Made by a program: the position numbers and the translations under genes | The notes under the pieces: model-generated | The model's input: the letters and a program-made list of their open reading frames with translations, nothing else | Told to the model about the DNA's origin: nothing | Databases searched by the model: none | Part shown: piece by piece, positions 46,031 to 59,491 of the stretch | Layout of the letters: every line of letters begins with the position of its first letter | How positions within the stretch are numbered: the stretch's first letter is position 1 | Source: Drosophila persimilis | Lineage: Eukaryota; Arthropoda; Insecta; Diptera; Drosophilidae | Direction of reading: 5' to 3' | Length of the DNA stretch: 64,000 nt | Assembly: GCF_003286085.1 (NCBI RefSeq) | Contig: NW_020825298.1 | Location: forward strand, 1,364,001 to 1,428,000

Positions 46031-47798
46031 CTAAACAAACACACCTAGACAAGGTGGCCAAATTACTGCCGGTTTGCCGCTGTAGTTGTAGTTGTCGTTG
46101 CCGTTGCCGGGTGTCAGTGTTGCCACCTTGTCGGCGAAAAGTAAGAAAAAATGTGAGCGAAGGAAAGAGAAAGAACAGTTGCAAATGTTGCATTTGCATG
46201 CATGGACAGTGCAGTCCGGTGTCATCCTGACCCCCGTTCATCCATTGCTTCCACCCCACCCACCATTCCCCTTCTCAGCAACATCCGGTGCACAGTAGGA
46301 CTTTTTTCCGAAAAAGTGGTATTTTTATTTATTATAATTTAGGAAATCTATAAGCTGCAAAGCAAAAGCTTATAATTATTGGATTGGGTATTCCCCGAAG
46401 GCTCCGATCAATGTATTTAAGTGGAGACCACTGTGCGTCGGGCAGTTCCAAGCACACTACACACACACACACACACACACACACTGATACAGGTGAACGG
46501 TGTCGCTGCTATTTAGACAAGTGACATATGCGCCATGCACACAGAGCGAGAGAGAGAAGGAGGGAGACAGAGTGGGATAGAAGAAGACACGCACACACAC
46601 ATGGCAGCTTCATGCAACATGCAAAATGGTGTGTCAAAAAGGAAAGCCGCGTCGGTTTCTGTTTGTCCCAACCCTACACCCACCCACCCATCCGTTCTCC
46701 ACTCTTCTCCTCTCCTCCTCCTCTTCCGAGCACCTCTCGCGCCGACTGTTCGGCTGCAGCAAGCAGATAGCAGAGGATGTTGCCGCCGCCGCAGTCACCG
46801 TCTACGCCAGTGCACAGTGGTTCACGTCTAGTGTGGCGGATCTGTGGAGGTGCATGGATATAGAATTTTATTTTATAAGGAAAACATACTTCATTTTTAA
46901 CCCACTCAAATCCTCTGGTAATAACAATATCTTGGGACTTTAAAAAGTGCTTTTGGAACACTGTTTCTCACCTCCGCTGATCCTGATGCTGCCGCTGCCG
47001 CTTCAGTCCAACACCTGCGGCACCGGCTCCTGCTCCAGCTCCTGCTCCGTGGCACGGGCTTAAAAAGGAAGCTTTGCCAGAGCGCAAATTGCAGGAAGCA
47101 ACGGGCAGCGAACAAACAGAAACAGAAACACACGCACACCTGCACAGATGGACAAACAAACAAACAAACAAAAAACCAAACAGAACTAAACAACAAACTT
47201 GTGTGTGAATCTTTAGTCTCGTTCCGTATATTTTTTACTGCTGCCCTGCTGTTCTGGCCCTTGTTTTTGACACAGTTCAGGGGAGCAGTCAACGTTGGTT
47301 CCTCCGCTCCACTGCTCCCGCTCCTGCTCCTCCTCCGCCTGCTGTTGCCTTCCGCTTTTAGTTGCAATTAAACAAGCTACTGCCGAAGCAGACGAGGCAG
47401 AAAGTCCAACAGCGACCGTGCCAGAGACACATCGCTCATCAGTGCAATGTCCAATTTGCATGCATTCCATTCCATGTATCTCCATCTCTCATAGTGTCTC
47501 CCTTTTTCGCCTTTACTCTGTTTTTCAGCTGTAACTCACAATCAGTAGAACGGGAAACATATTTGAGACATTTTTGAATAAAGTCATGCACGAATCGCAG
47601 GAGTTTCCTAACAAAGAAAACATCCGTATAAAAAATGTCCCTTTAGAAATGAGAACAAAGAAATAAATCTGCTTTACCTTAACTATAAGACCGCTTATTT
47701 CCGTTGCTTAACTGCCACTAAATGTATCAAATAAAAATCCATATATGTATGTACAAAAAATAGCCCCAATCAATTAATACCCATTCATTTCGCTTGGT
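46031..47798. other. Noncoding stretch
   Basis: No supported gene. CA run at 46459-46484, a CAAACAAA run near 47152-47175, and several Ser/Cys/Pro-rich frames of low complexity. Confidence 0.5.

Positions 47799-47832
<34 letters not shown>
47799..47832. repeat. Poly(G) run of 34
   Basis: 34 consecutive G on the plus strand. Length may be affected by assembly or sequencing. Confidence 0.9.
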
Positions 47833-47833
<1 letters not shown>

Positions 47834-50800
47834 CGGGGCTGGGATTGTTTTTCATTAGTTATTCATAAATTTGATAACTGCTCGGCACGAGTGAAAAACA
47901 TTCCGTGTTTAAATTCAATCAAAGTTGACGTCTGTCGATTAGCACCAGGCACTGTGTGGGAGGAAAACCCATCCGAAAATGGAACCAAAAGATCTACGGG
48001 CGGAGAAAAAACGGGAAAACATTGAACCGTAAATATTTACCTATAAAAATTGTTTAAGCATTTTATGTTGGCGCAGCAGTTGCCATGACGGAATATATAC
48101 GATATATATACAGACGATATATACGATATATGTATATGAGATATATGGGGAAAGGTTAAGGCGCAGACTGTACATGTATATATGCATTTTTTTGGTGCTA
48201 CAAAATTAAATTAAAAATTTTTTATGCCTCTCTTCGGTTCGGTTAGCTTTTGGGTTTCCTGGGCTCCACGGGCTTCCCGGGGAGCTGCGTGGCTTGACAG
48301 GCGCCAGGCAAATAAATTTCTGTTTCGCTGGGCTGTGTATCGCATGACATATGCATCAAAGTGTGTGGCATGTGGCAGGGGCCGGCATGGGGGCGTGTGC
48401 GTATCACAGCTGCCTGTCGCAGCTGTCAATAAGTGGGCCGAGTCGACGTTAAAAATCAGGCATTAAAATATGCTGTTCATCCTTCCTATGCCCGCACCCC
48501 GCCTACCCCTCCGCTATGCTCGTTGTTAATGCGTTGCATAAGCCGTAGCTGAGAGTGTTGCCCCTTGCCCCTTGCATGGGGCAAGTAGATACAAAGTGCG
48601 ATACAAAGAGCAAACTCTGCACCGTTTTGGCCATCGATATCGTACATCAGCCACGCCCCACACAAAGGCATGCCCTGCCCCAAAGTTTTGGCTTAATTTT
48701 AATTTGTTGCAAAGTTCAAAGGATGGGATGGGAGGACCCCCTTCCGAATGTGTACTTGCATAAATGCGTATGTGTCTAGGGCAGAGGGTCGATCGGGAAG
48801 TTTGAGTGGATGAATGGATCATCCAATCGTTGGGACCATTACCAGACCATTCTTTGGGCGATGGCCTGGATTAAGGAGCAAATAGATCTCCCTCCACGGA
48901 CTGATTCCCCTTGAAAATCTGCATTTCCTTGGCCAACCCTCGGCGGGTGAGGGCAGTTCCACTTGGATGTGTGGCCCTTGCCAGGGAAAACTTTTTAAAT
49001 AGTTACACAAACTGCAAAACGCTTTTCATTTTGCGTTCTGGCCAGAGAAAACGGAGTTTCCAGCATTCTGGCCAAGCATTTGCCATTTCCATTGCACTTC
49101 GATTTCGGTTTGGCTGCACAGAAAAGTACACAGAACTTTTATGAAAGAAAATGAAATGAAAATCCTGATCCGAGTCCCCATTCCCCGCATTCCCCCCCTT
49201 CGCCAACCCCAATCCCTCAAAGCTTTTCCAAACTAAACAAATCTTTAGTTTTTGGCTTTAACTTTGTGGAAACAATTAAATGGAATTTAAAGTGAAAAAA
49301 ACCCCAAAGAGAGGAAAGATTTCCGGGTCAGAATCCTTTAAGCAAACACTTCAGATCCAAGGAGCGGAAACTTTCCGAATTCCTGAAGCAATTAGCAGCT
49401 GCAGAGGATATGCTCGTACATTTCCACTGTGAAATCGAATCGGACAGCGGCACACTCATTAGGAATTAGGACCTCCCGCCATCCAGGCCGAACCCGAAGC
49501 CGAAACCAAAACCGAATGTATTAATAAAATAATAATTAAATGTGTCAAAGTTTCCAAAGAGTAATTAATTATAATTATATAGACAAAACTTGACCAAATC
49601 ACATCCACAAAGGCACCCACACATCCTCTGGAAATTCGAGACGGTTGCAGCCACAGTGAGGGCTCCTTCTGCAGGACCCTGCGCATGCATGAGACCCATC
49701 GAATGCTCGTCCAGGCTTCACTGTCCAGGCAAAACTTTCCTTATTGGCCCGCTCGCATTAAATGTTTAATGGGCTTGGGTGACAAAGCACCTGCTCGTGT
49801 AACAACAACAAAATATGGCCGCCTTTGATGATGGCCAAAGGAAAAGTTGTACTCGAGTTGGTGTTGACCCAAACATGCCCTAGTTTTGTCCGGGTTTCGA
49901 GGTAGTATCATAATTAATATGGTCAGCGGAGAGTAGGGAATGGGAGTCCATGCATTCAAGACTTTGGTGGGTAACCCCTGCCTTGGTACTCGGCTATAAT
50001 CTACCTATATATAACCTCTTCCCGTCGATGCTTAAATTACACTTGATTCAATCCTATTCATGCCACTCTCTCCCACATATCCTACAGGGTATTCCATCCC
50101 AATCAGCCACATACTTAGGGGCATGGACCTGAACCCGGAGCTGGCTGGAAAGTTTTGCTCAGTTTTGTTCTTTCGGGCTTGGGGGCTGGGTTTTGGGGTC
50201 ACACCCAATCCATCAGTTAATAAAAATGTGACAAAATGAATCGTTAGCCAGAGAAACCGGGGGGCCAGAGTGTGAGTGGACAGGTGGATCCCGGAGGGAG
50301 AGCACATTGGAAAATAATAAATCATAGGGAACCCGTACAGAAGAACCGAACCGAAGCGAACCGAAACTTAAAGTCAGCCATAAAGTGCACCTGTGTGGCA
50401 GGATGCGTGTGTGGCTGCGAACAGCAGCTGGCAACAATTTGCTACGTGCCACCGATGCGATGCGCTTCCCTGTCAGCTATTGTCCCGGCCAAAAATGTGT
50501 AACAAAACTGAGGCGGGAGTCGAGAGAGAGTGTGGGGAGTGGCGAGTGCCTGCTCGTGTGTGTGGCAAATGAGTTTAATCACCTTCGAGATAGATGGAGA
50601 GGACGACATACAGTGAAACGTCGGTGAATGATAGTTCCTAGAGGCTCCTATTGCTCCCGATTTCTTTCCTCATGGAAGGACCGCACTGTACTTGCCTCCT
50701 TTCGCATCCTCCGAGGCGGTTGACACAGTTTCTGAAGGCGTTGCAATTGAAGTGTTGCTTAAACAAAAGCTAAAACTTAAATTGCTGTGAAATTGTCTGT

Positions 50801-53800
50801 GCCAAGATGCAGTCACTCCTCATCCTCCCGCCTTGTCCTCCTGAAAAATGGCAAACGTTTGCCATTTTTTTGTTGTTTTTTGCTGGTTAGTTGTTGGCGT
50901 GGCGGCGTGGCTGCTACTCAAGATGCAAGTTGCACAAACTCCAAAGGAGCAGAGGCAAGAGAGGGAGCAGAGGGGGCTCAGTGGCGGCAACATTTATGGC
51001 GTCGGCAAACGTTGCTTAACTGCTCCAAGAGCCACTTGACGCAATGCTTTGACCAAGTAGCGGGTGACAAGCCAAGCGCTTTGTGGCTGTCAAGTGGCTC
51101 CAGCTTCCCCTTCCCTTTTTTTTTGGTGCTAGTCGTACTCGCTTCGACTCCACACATAAGTGCACTTGACACAGAGACTGCAACAAAGTTGCCTCTTGGA
51201 TCGCCTCGGCAGTGGCAACAAATTGCAGTTTGGTCTGGCGAGAGGCAGCGACTTTAACTGGTGACCTTGTGGGTTACTGTGGGTGGGCACTGTAGTACCT
51301 AAGGAATAGGAAGATGTGGAATTTTTAGAGATTTCAGAGGACACTATTACTCTTCCTATTGGGTATCTTTACTATCCTATACTTCTCTACTAATTCTAAT
51401 TATGTGCCAAATCATATACCAAAGGAACACTTCAATGCCCTTCCAACCACAGTGCAGCGTGACAGTCCACAGCCAGAGACGACATCGAGGACGGGCACTG
51501 GACACTTTGTCAAAATGTTGCCCCATCCCTTTTGCTGTTTGCCAAATTAAATCTAAACCATTGGCCACAAAAGCGCAACATCTTACCAAACTGAACAGCA
51601 GGGCCGGCGAAGTAGGGGACGGCAGAGGCGGCGCGTGTGTACAGTTGTGCTTGCAGACAACTATCGATTGGTGGTGGCCAAGGCACAGATGTAGCACACT
51701 TTGTGGCTGGATGGAAGTCAAAGAATGGTCGGCGGGAGGGGCGGGGAAGGGAGGGGCAACGAAAGAAAAAATAAACTTTTGCTAATACAATAATAAAAAG
51801 TTACTACGTGCAGTGTTGCAAAGAGTAAGAAAGGCAGACAGAGGACGGGACGACAGTGGATGGGTTGGGTGTGGGGTGGGGGGTGGGTTGAGAGCTAAAG
51901 CAAAATAATATAAAAAATTTAAGTGAAAACTTTTGCTCCAATCTCCAGCTCCAGCTCCTGCTCCTACTCCTGCCCCTCTCCCCGCCGCACACTCGTCAAG
52001 AAGTTGCAACAAAAGTTTTGCCCGACGTTAACCTTTAAGGTAAGCACTGACGAGAGGCGTGTCGGCTTAGTGTTGCACGTTGGCCGCGACACTGATTAGA
52101 TTTATCAGCGGCAACAGAATCAAGTTGCACATGACAGTGGCAAAGGAAGAGAATGAGAATGGGAGAGTTAGCTGCAACTTATGCAAAAACCCACTACAGC
52201 AAATCAAAATTCAATCAGACAGCGACTGAAGCCGCAACTGCCGCCGCCAGTGGCAGCGTGGCATCGTGGCATCGTGGCAGCAACAGTTGTCAATTGGCTG
52301 TGGCACAAGTGCTGCGGCGTATGCGTAATATGCAACAGTTTGCGGCGCTGATTGGTAGTGCAACATGACAGGACACAGCACGACATTTCAGTAATGAGTG
52401 GAAAACAAGTGGATGTCAGCGGATTAAGTTCGTTATTGGATTACGGAAGACACAGGAGAGCCGTTTCCTTTGCGGAACGGAAAGAATGACAGGCCCCAAA
52501 TCGAATTGGGGCACTTCCCATAGACCATTTCCATTTTCCCCTAAGCCCTTCGAGTCCTCCGAGGACAATGTCCCTGCCTTCGTCTGCTGACTGCTTGTTT
52601 TACAATATCTCACAAATATCACGCTTTCCAATCATAAATGAGCCATAAATAACACACTGCCACCCATGCGATACGCACACTCGAATACGAGTAGAACAAA
52701 CAGGGGAAATGTGTGTGATTTGAGTGGACTTAAGGATACCCTATCCAAACGAGTCATAAAATAAAAGAAGTCCTAAAGAAAACCACAATTCATTGTAGAA
52801 AATTCTCATAATTCATCACGAGTTCATTTCTGACCTCGATCCTACTCTTCACCCACCTTCTCCCGCATTAATCATACCCATCAGACCCTATACCTCGTCC
52901 AGTGACAGCAACGGGCATGCATATAACGATACTTATGGCCAGGCCTCGTATAGTACCCACATTTATAGATGAGAAAGCTGGGGAACGTGCTAGGTTGCTG
53001 TATATCTATGACGCATCCCTCTCTTCGTCCTGCGAATACTCCTTCCTTCCTTTGCAATGTCCTTTGCTGTACAATGCCCTGTTCCTGGCAGACCTGCTTG
53101 TTGATCAAATTTAATCATATTACATATATTTCGCTCTTTACGGTCTGTTACCCCAATATGGCCCCAAGGTCTGGGGTACATGGATGATACGCCACAGTAC
53201 GATGCTCTGATGCCGTGATGCTGCGATGCTGGAAGTATTTACTCTTGTTTACAGTTGCGCACCGCCGGCTGAAATGGGCAAAAATATCCAATTTGAAAAT
53301 TAATGCCTTTAGGATATTATTCATAAAATTCGTGCATGCTTCAGGGGTAAGTCAGAGCGAAAGAAACAGAGAGCGGTATACCAGGGAACTAGCATGAAAG
53401 AGAGAACAAAAATTGGTCGGAAAAAAGCAGAGCAGCAGCTGATGCATGCCTTTGCTCTCTCGCTCTCACTCACTCTGCTCCTTCCACTCTTCATGTTTAT
53501 GCATGTAGATTTGTATACCCTGTATATCATAGAATAGAATGGTACATAAGAGCTACATATATCTAGCAGAAACATAAACATTAAGTAATTAAATTTGGGG
53601 AAAATGGTTTGAAGATATGGTTAGAGCACTTTTATAAAGTATATATGTATCTTTTCCACTCTACTTCCCTCATTGCAAGGGATTTGGCTAGATAGTTTCC
53701 GCGCAGTTCGAATAGGGTGTTTTATAGTCCTTCTTCCTTGTTTGGTTGCCCTTTGCCCTCTGCCCTATCTCACAGCTGTAATTGCCCTGCGGCATTTGGC

Positions 53801-54290
53801 GCGTTGAAGTTTTGCCAGAAACCGCAAAAGTTTATTGTGCGTTATAAATTAAATGCAACAAACCATTTGGACTGGCAATGAGAGAAAGCGGGAGGAAAGA
53901 TCTAGAGAGAGAGAGAGTGAAAAAATATGGAGCGAATGCCATAATTCAATTTAAGGCATTTTCGGTAAATGCTCAAAAAAAGAGCGATAAACGGATAGCA
54001 GGATTCGGAAGGAAGAGAGATTGCTCGGAAGCAAGTCTTTGGACTTTTCCACAATGACTGTCGCTTGTCAAAAAGAGTTTCAGAGAGAGAGAGAGAGTTT
54101 CAGTGAACGTGTACGAGTCGGCTGATAGCAATATGGTTCAACGAAATCAATGAAAAGGGCACAGAAGAAGCCTGCTATGTTAGGTCAATGGTCTGAAACC
54201 TTACTGACTAAATGTTGGAATGCCTTCTATACGTTTCGGTAATCTATACAATATACTTATGCTGTAATGCAGTTCTTACATTTTGTTGTA
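47833..54290. other. Noncoding stretch
   Basis: No supported gene. It contains a CGATATATA-type repeat near 48095-48150, several pyrimidine tracts and GAGA runs near 53900 and 54080. Confidence 0.5.
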
Positions 54291-54299
54291 CCTAGAAAC

Positions 54300-55090
54300 G
54301 GAACACTTTTTACAAGTACATCCCACGCTGCAGACTCCATAATCTGCGTCTGGAGGGGCTTCACATTGTAGCCACTGGAAGCGGATCGGTTGTGTCGCTG
54401 GAACAAGGCACTGAGAATCGGACCTCATGGACGTCTACCACAGATGGTTGCTGTCATACTAGCCGACGCTGACGCTCTAATGCCGGGCAATGGGGTTACA
54501 AATCAGCTTTTTGGCTGCGTTGCTCCTGCCCGGTCAGCAGTCGATGAGCCAAGTTCCCAATTGAGATTGAGCCCAATTGAGAAGACCACATCTCTTTGCA
54601 ACAGACGAGACAGGATTGGTTGTTGCAGCTCCTAGGTGTAGAAGCAGCTTCTCTTAGGCCTTCTCTCACTGATCACTGAAAACTTTGTTCCGATGTTTTA
54701 GCAACCGCCGAACGGCCACTGAAGAGTGCCGTCTTCGACTTAATTTGCGGACAATGCAGTTTCTGTAAGGGTAAGATAGCTCAGGTAAATATCTCAGCAA
54801 ACTTTTCAGCGATCACCACACTCCCTGTTCTGTTCTTGAACGCAGTTTAGATTTCTTTTACAGCAGAATGTATCTGTAGTAAACACGAGAAACGTATCAC
54901 ATCGTCTACCACATAGTCCGCGTTTTGTGGAGCCACAATGATATGCCGATATGAATGCCTTTGTCGATATCATCGCCTTGTTGGGGCTCGCATCGGCAGT
55001 GGCCACGAATATCGTGAGGGTTCCACCATGGACAAGTTTCCTATCAAGTCGAATGCATCCCATAGGCTTGACCAATTGAAGAAGAACATT
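54300..55090 (-). other. Degenerate, formerly coding-like stretch
   Basis: The minus strand has protein-like pieces in broken frames, such as RHNRSASSGYNVKPL near 54350-54410 and GGTLTIFVATADASPN near 54980-55025. No continuous frame exists and I recognise no family. It may be an old gene or transposon remnant. Confidence 0.25.
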
Positions 55091-55183
55091 TGAAGAACAT
55101 CACGAACGTGAAAGAATGGAAACTTCTCTATGAAATAGTAGTGGAATAAATAAAAGTTATAATTGCAAAAATATAAAAATAGA

Positions 55184-55262
55184 CTTACAAACGCACGCCT
55201 TGACCAGGTGAAAAAATAAAACTGAGAGCGGTGCAAATGCGTTATTTCTATGCTCTCCTGCT
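55184..55262 (+). repeat. Partial third copy of the foldback arm
   Basis: AAACGCACGCCTTGACC..GTGAAAAAAT and GAGAGCGGTGCAAATGC match the inner part of the arms at 55671-55748 and 56262-56340. Confidence 0.6.
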
Positions 55263-55355
55263 TCTCGACATAATTGCTTTCTGTCCCACTCTCTCTTCAG
55301 CTCCTTTTGCGAAAAGAAGAAACGAGATAACGGAACATTTTATATTTTTACACAT

Positions 55356-55748
55356 GAAAAAAAAAACTTATGCAAAGACAATATGCTTATCTACATATAA
55401 AAAAATTGCACATATGTACATACATATACATATACATATATCCCACATTGCAGCATTTTTCCTTCAACGAACTGAACTTTTGTTGCCATTTTGCCTCCTT
55501 CAGCGCCCCGCCAATGATCAAACGCATTTTCTTGCAATAAGACACGTATTTTTCACATTTCTATTTAATCTGTACATCAAACTTCACTTCAGGCACCAGC
55601 CCGACATTTTACCCGGTGGATTTTTCACCATTTTCCGCATTTTTGTGAATTTAAAAGCGGAGCTGTCTTACGAACGCACGCTTTGACCGGCGGAAAAATT
55701 TGAGTGAGTGCAGTGCGAATGCAAATGTGCTCATTCTACGCTCTCCTG
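55356..55748 (+). repeat. Foldback-like inverted repeat, left arm
   Basis: Pairs in inverted orientation with 56262..56641. Shared blocks in order: ACTTATGCAAAGACAATATGCTTATCTACAT-like start, CATTTTGCCTCCTT-like middle, CGAACGCACGCTTTGACCGG and GTGCGAATGCAAA. The arms are about 390 bp with many differences. Confidence 0.65.
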
Positions 55749-56261
55749 CTACTCTTTCTACTTCTGTTTATGCTTATGTCTTCTTCTTGTCTTTATCCTC
55801 TGCTTTTGCAAGCAGAGATCAATTCATTAAATTAAGTAACGTCACAAATAGAGATCAATTAATTAAATTAAATTGCGTAATTTGGCTAGGCGCCGCAACT
55901 ACACCGCGCGCTGTAACTCTCTCACCAGTCTATTCATCTCACTCCCACTCAGATCACACAACCTCACTCTTTTCATTACCCTTTGCAATAGCAGTGAGAG
56001 AAGACAAGAAGTAGAGAAAAGGAAAAGCAAAAGCAAAAGCAAGAACAAATTATTCAAGGTGGTCTGCTCACTCTCTTTCCTGTCTTATAGTACGCTCAGC
56101 ACGACTGAGAGCGCTATGACGCATTGTTTGATGAGAGAGAGAGCGGAATGAAAAGAGACCGTCCTACAGCTGCTGACCACCTTGTATGATTTCATCATGG
56201 ATAAGCAGTAGCAAAAGTAGCCAAAGAGTGAGTGGGAGAGAGAGAGCAATTAGGAATAGTT
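55749..56261. other. Loop between foldback arms
   Basis: Pyrimidine- and GAGA-rich DNA with a further inner inverted pair, CAAGGTGGTC (56055..56064) and GACCACCTTG (56175..56184). No gene. Confidence 0.5.
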
Positions 56262-56641
56262 ACAGGAGCGCAAAGAATAAACAAGTTTGCATTCGCACCG
56301 CTCTTACTCAAATTTTTCACCGGCAAAGCATGCGTTCGCGTTTCAATCCGTGAAAATCCAAGAAAATTATGAAAAATTCAACGGGTAAAGTGTCGCGTGG
56401 GTGTGTGAAGTGAAGCATAGTGTAAAGTGCAGTGGTGAAATGAAAATGTACAAAAAACTGTTTGTTTAGTGGAAGAAAATGTGTTTGTTCAAGGGCGGGG
56501 GCGCAAAAAGAGGCAAAATGGCAACAAAAATGCAGCTCAACGAAGGAAAAGTGAAGAAAAGTGCGGCAATGTGTGATAAATGTAAATGAGGCTGATACAA
56601 ATGTAGATAAGCATATTGCTTTTGCATAAATTATTTTTTTC
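56262..56641 (-). repeat. Foldback-like inverted repeat, right arm
   Basis: Reverse complement of 55356..55748. Conceptual frames through both arms look alike only because the DNA is homologous; the frames are not taken as genes. Confidence 0.65.
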
Positions 56642-59462
56642 GTTTGTAAATTTGTTATTGTTGCGTTGTCTCCCTTTTTCGATTGATCTGTTCCAGCAAT
56701 GTGTGTGTGTGTGCCTGCTTGAAAACGCGTCAAGTTTTGTCCCTTTCCCACTCCCTGATGTAATAGAGCAGTGAAGAAGAGAATCAAAAAGGAATGAGTG
56801 CTCTCATTCCAAGCGAAGTTCATGGGAGGGTGAGGCATTGCCAAAACTGCAGATCTGAGTGACTCTCTCTTGTTTATAGCCTTACCTTAAATTATGTGTG
56901 CTCTTATTAGAAATCATTTTGTGCGGCAGACAATTGAATAATTTGCGGCTTAGTCTGTGTGGGGATTAGATCTTTGCAGTTTCTACTAACATATCCTTAT
57001 CTTCTTCTTCTGGTACAAATGCCTAAAACAATGAACTGAAATAAAATCAATAAAAATTAAGAATTCCGTCCGCTGGGAACAAATACAGACAAATCCTAAG
57101 CAAATAAAGCAGTGGGCTGTCAAGGTTGTATTCAGAATGAATGAACATGTGGGAGGGAGTGTGGTGGTGGAGTCAACAGTTCGCATGGCGGGAGAGTAGT
57201 GCCGTAGTCAGGCGATATCAATAAGCGCAGAGGGGCATAAAATGTTGTCGGAAATGATTGCGGAAATTACACTAAAACGCAACCCGGGCGTCGCGTCCCG
57301 TCCCGTCCCGTCCGACGCATGTGACGCAACAATACGAAGTCATACGAGTATATAAGGGGGAAGGGGAAGGGAAGGAGAAGCAGAGCCTGAGAGTGAAAGG
57401 TAGGCCGGAAAATTCCTCAACCAAAAGCCCAAGTAATGCAAATATTTTGTTTACCGCCTGTCTGCGTGGGAATTTCCCTCACTCTCGTCTTTATTTGTTA
57501 CGGAATATTCTTGGAACAAAGAGTATTTTTAAAAAATGTTAGTGTATGCAGATTTTTATGATGATATCCGACTCCTTAAGGTATATAGACTTGCCCCCAA
57601 ATATTTATATATATTCCTAACCTGATCAGAGCCGCCAAAATCCAATCACTATTATATACCTTCTTCCTTGGAACCGATATATTTGTAAGGGTATTTAAAG
57701 CTTTGGCTACCAGAGCCATTTTTTTGTGTCCTGTTAAATTTAGCTTTGGATAAGCAGGAGTACAATACATAAGCAAAAAGGAGGGCTTTAAAATAAACCA
57801 AAATAAATATAAACCTTTTTTCTGAGGAAGTGTGGAAGTGGCAGACACGAATCTGACAGGGAAATATGAAGAAAGTTTAATTGAATGATACTTAATCGTA
57901 TATGGAGCTCTTTCGGCGCATTGAGACAAAGATGAGGAGGGACTGCGCTAGTAGTGCGAGTGGCACACACAGCAAGCAGCATTCCTCATTTCATGCCACC
58001 CCCACCCACTGGCCTTTGGGGAATGTCGCTTAGTCCGGGCGATCGGTTTAATTCGTTCTCGACTCTAGGCTCCGTGTCGGGGCGCTAATGTATTTTAGTC
58101 GCGTGTGCCACTCGGCTGCCCCCCAGGGAGGCAGGAACACGTCAACGCAAGAGGTGCACAGACGGAGGCGGCACGGGCCGTGGGATTAACAGGCGCTGTG
58201 CTAATTATACCCCCAAAGAGGGTTCCGTAGTGGCACCGAAAGGAGGCTGTTCCGATACTGTGGGGTGCCCGCGGATATTTAATCCGTTTAAACGTTTGTT
58301 TTCTTTCCAACCTGAAGCCTGAAAGTATATTTAAACCTTTGGGCTTTGCTGTACCCGACATTTGCACCATTTTTCGGACTGCGTATTTGTTTGCCCTTTC
58401 GCACATCGAAAACATCTGCTGACCAACACACAAAAACCCAATTAATTGAATTTATCGCCACAGACAATAATTTTTGTAAAATTCATTGAATTTGCAATTT
58501 ATAATTTTATGTAAAAACTCCATGTGCACTTTTTAATTGCCAAATATTTGCTGTGTGTGTACATAATTTGTTCTGCATTAACAGGAACAAAGCAGAGCCT
58601 CCCAGGTGGACGGGGGACGGTTCGGGAGGGGGGGGTGCAAATAAAGTGGAAAATATTTGGAAAATGCAAATTAATTATGCTACACATGTATTTGTTTAAG
58701 TTATCTAATTAGCGTCGAACGCAATTCATTACCAATTGTTTGTCGCCACTGGCATTTGAATATTTATGGTTACACTCATTTAATTTAATATACTACAAAT
58801 TGCAGTCCCGAATCCGCTGTATTGTTCCACGGGATTAAATCGATTAGCAAGCCCCCTGCAACATTTGCATTAATGGAATGCATAGCACCTTCAAATCGTC
58901 CACGATTTAGTGGTTTTTAATTTTAAAACAGGACGAGAACTTCTCTAAACTCATCTAATTATAATTACCATTTGTTTAAGTTTAAATTCAAAAATTGACT
59001 TTTACCAAATTACATAAAATCCAGAGACCCAGCCAGACCCATAAATTTAATTAGTTTGAGCCACGCTCAGTGCGGTCTGAAGGTCAGTGGGAACACCAGC
59101 AGGAGCAGAAGCAGGCCGTCCAAGCAGCTGCCAGAGTCAGGGCCAGAACCAGGGCCAGAACCAGAGCCACATGCAGACACTCGCAATGCGAGCCCGCCCC
59201 AACACAGGGCCAAAAACTTTGCCAAATTAGTTCAAAGTTCACGAAATTTTTCCTGGCCAAAGGGGGAGCGGAATGGGCCAGGAAAAAAACCAGCAGCAGC
59301 AGCAGCAAACACCAAGTCAATTATTAAAAATAATTACTTTAGCCCGAGTTGCCACAGCGAAAATTTTGGTATTTGTATACAGTTTTTTTTTGTTGGGCGT
59401 GTTCTTTATTTTCGGGATATTGTTTGAGTTACGAGGGGTACGCCGTACTGAGCTCTCGATGT
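56642..59462. other. Noncoding stretch
   Basis: No supported gene. CCCGT repeats near 57296-57312 and AT-rich blocks with TAATTA-like motifs near 58430-59050. Confidence 0.5.
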
Positions 59463-59491
59463 GGGGGGGGGGGGGGGGGGGGGGGGGGGGG
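59463..59491. repeat. Poly(G) run of 29
   Basis: 29 consecutive G. Confidence 0.9.

Noticed and set aside
56317-56844. 175-codon minus-strand frame resembling the frame at 55231-55686
   Set aside because: The resemblance follows from inverted-repeat DNA homology; both frames are Phe/His-rich readings of A-rich DNA and lack family matches.
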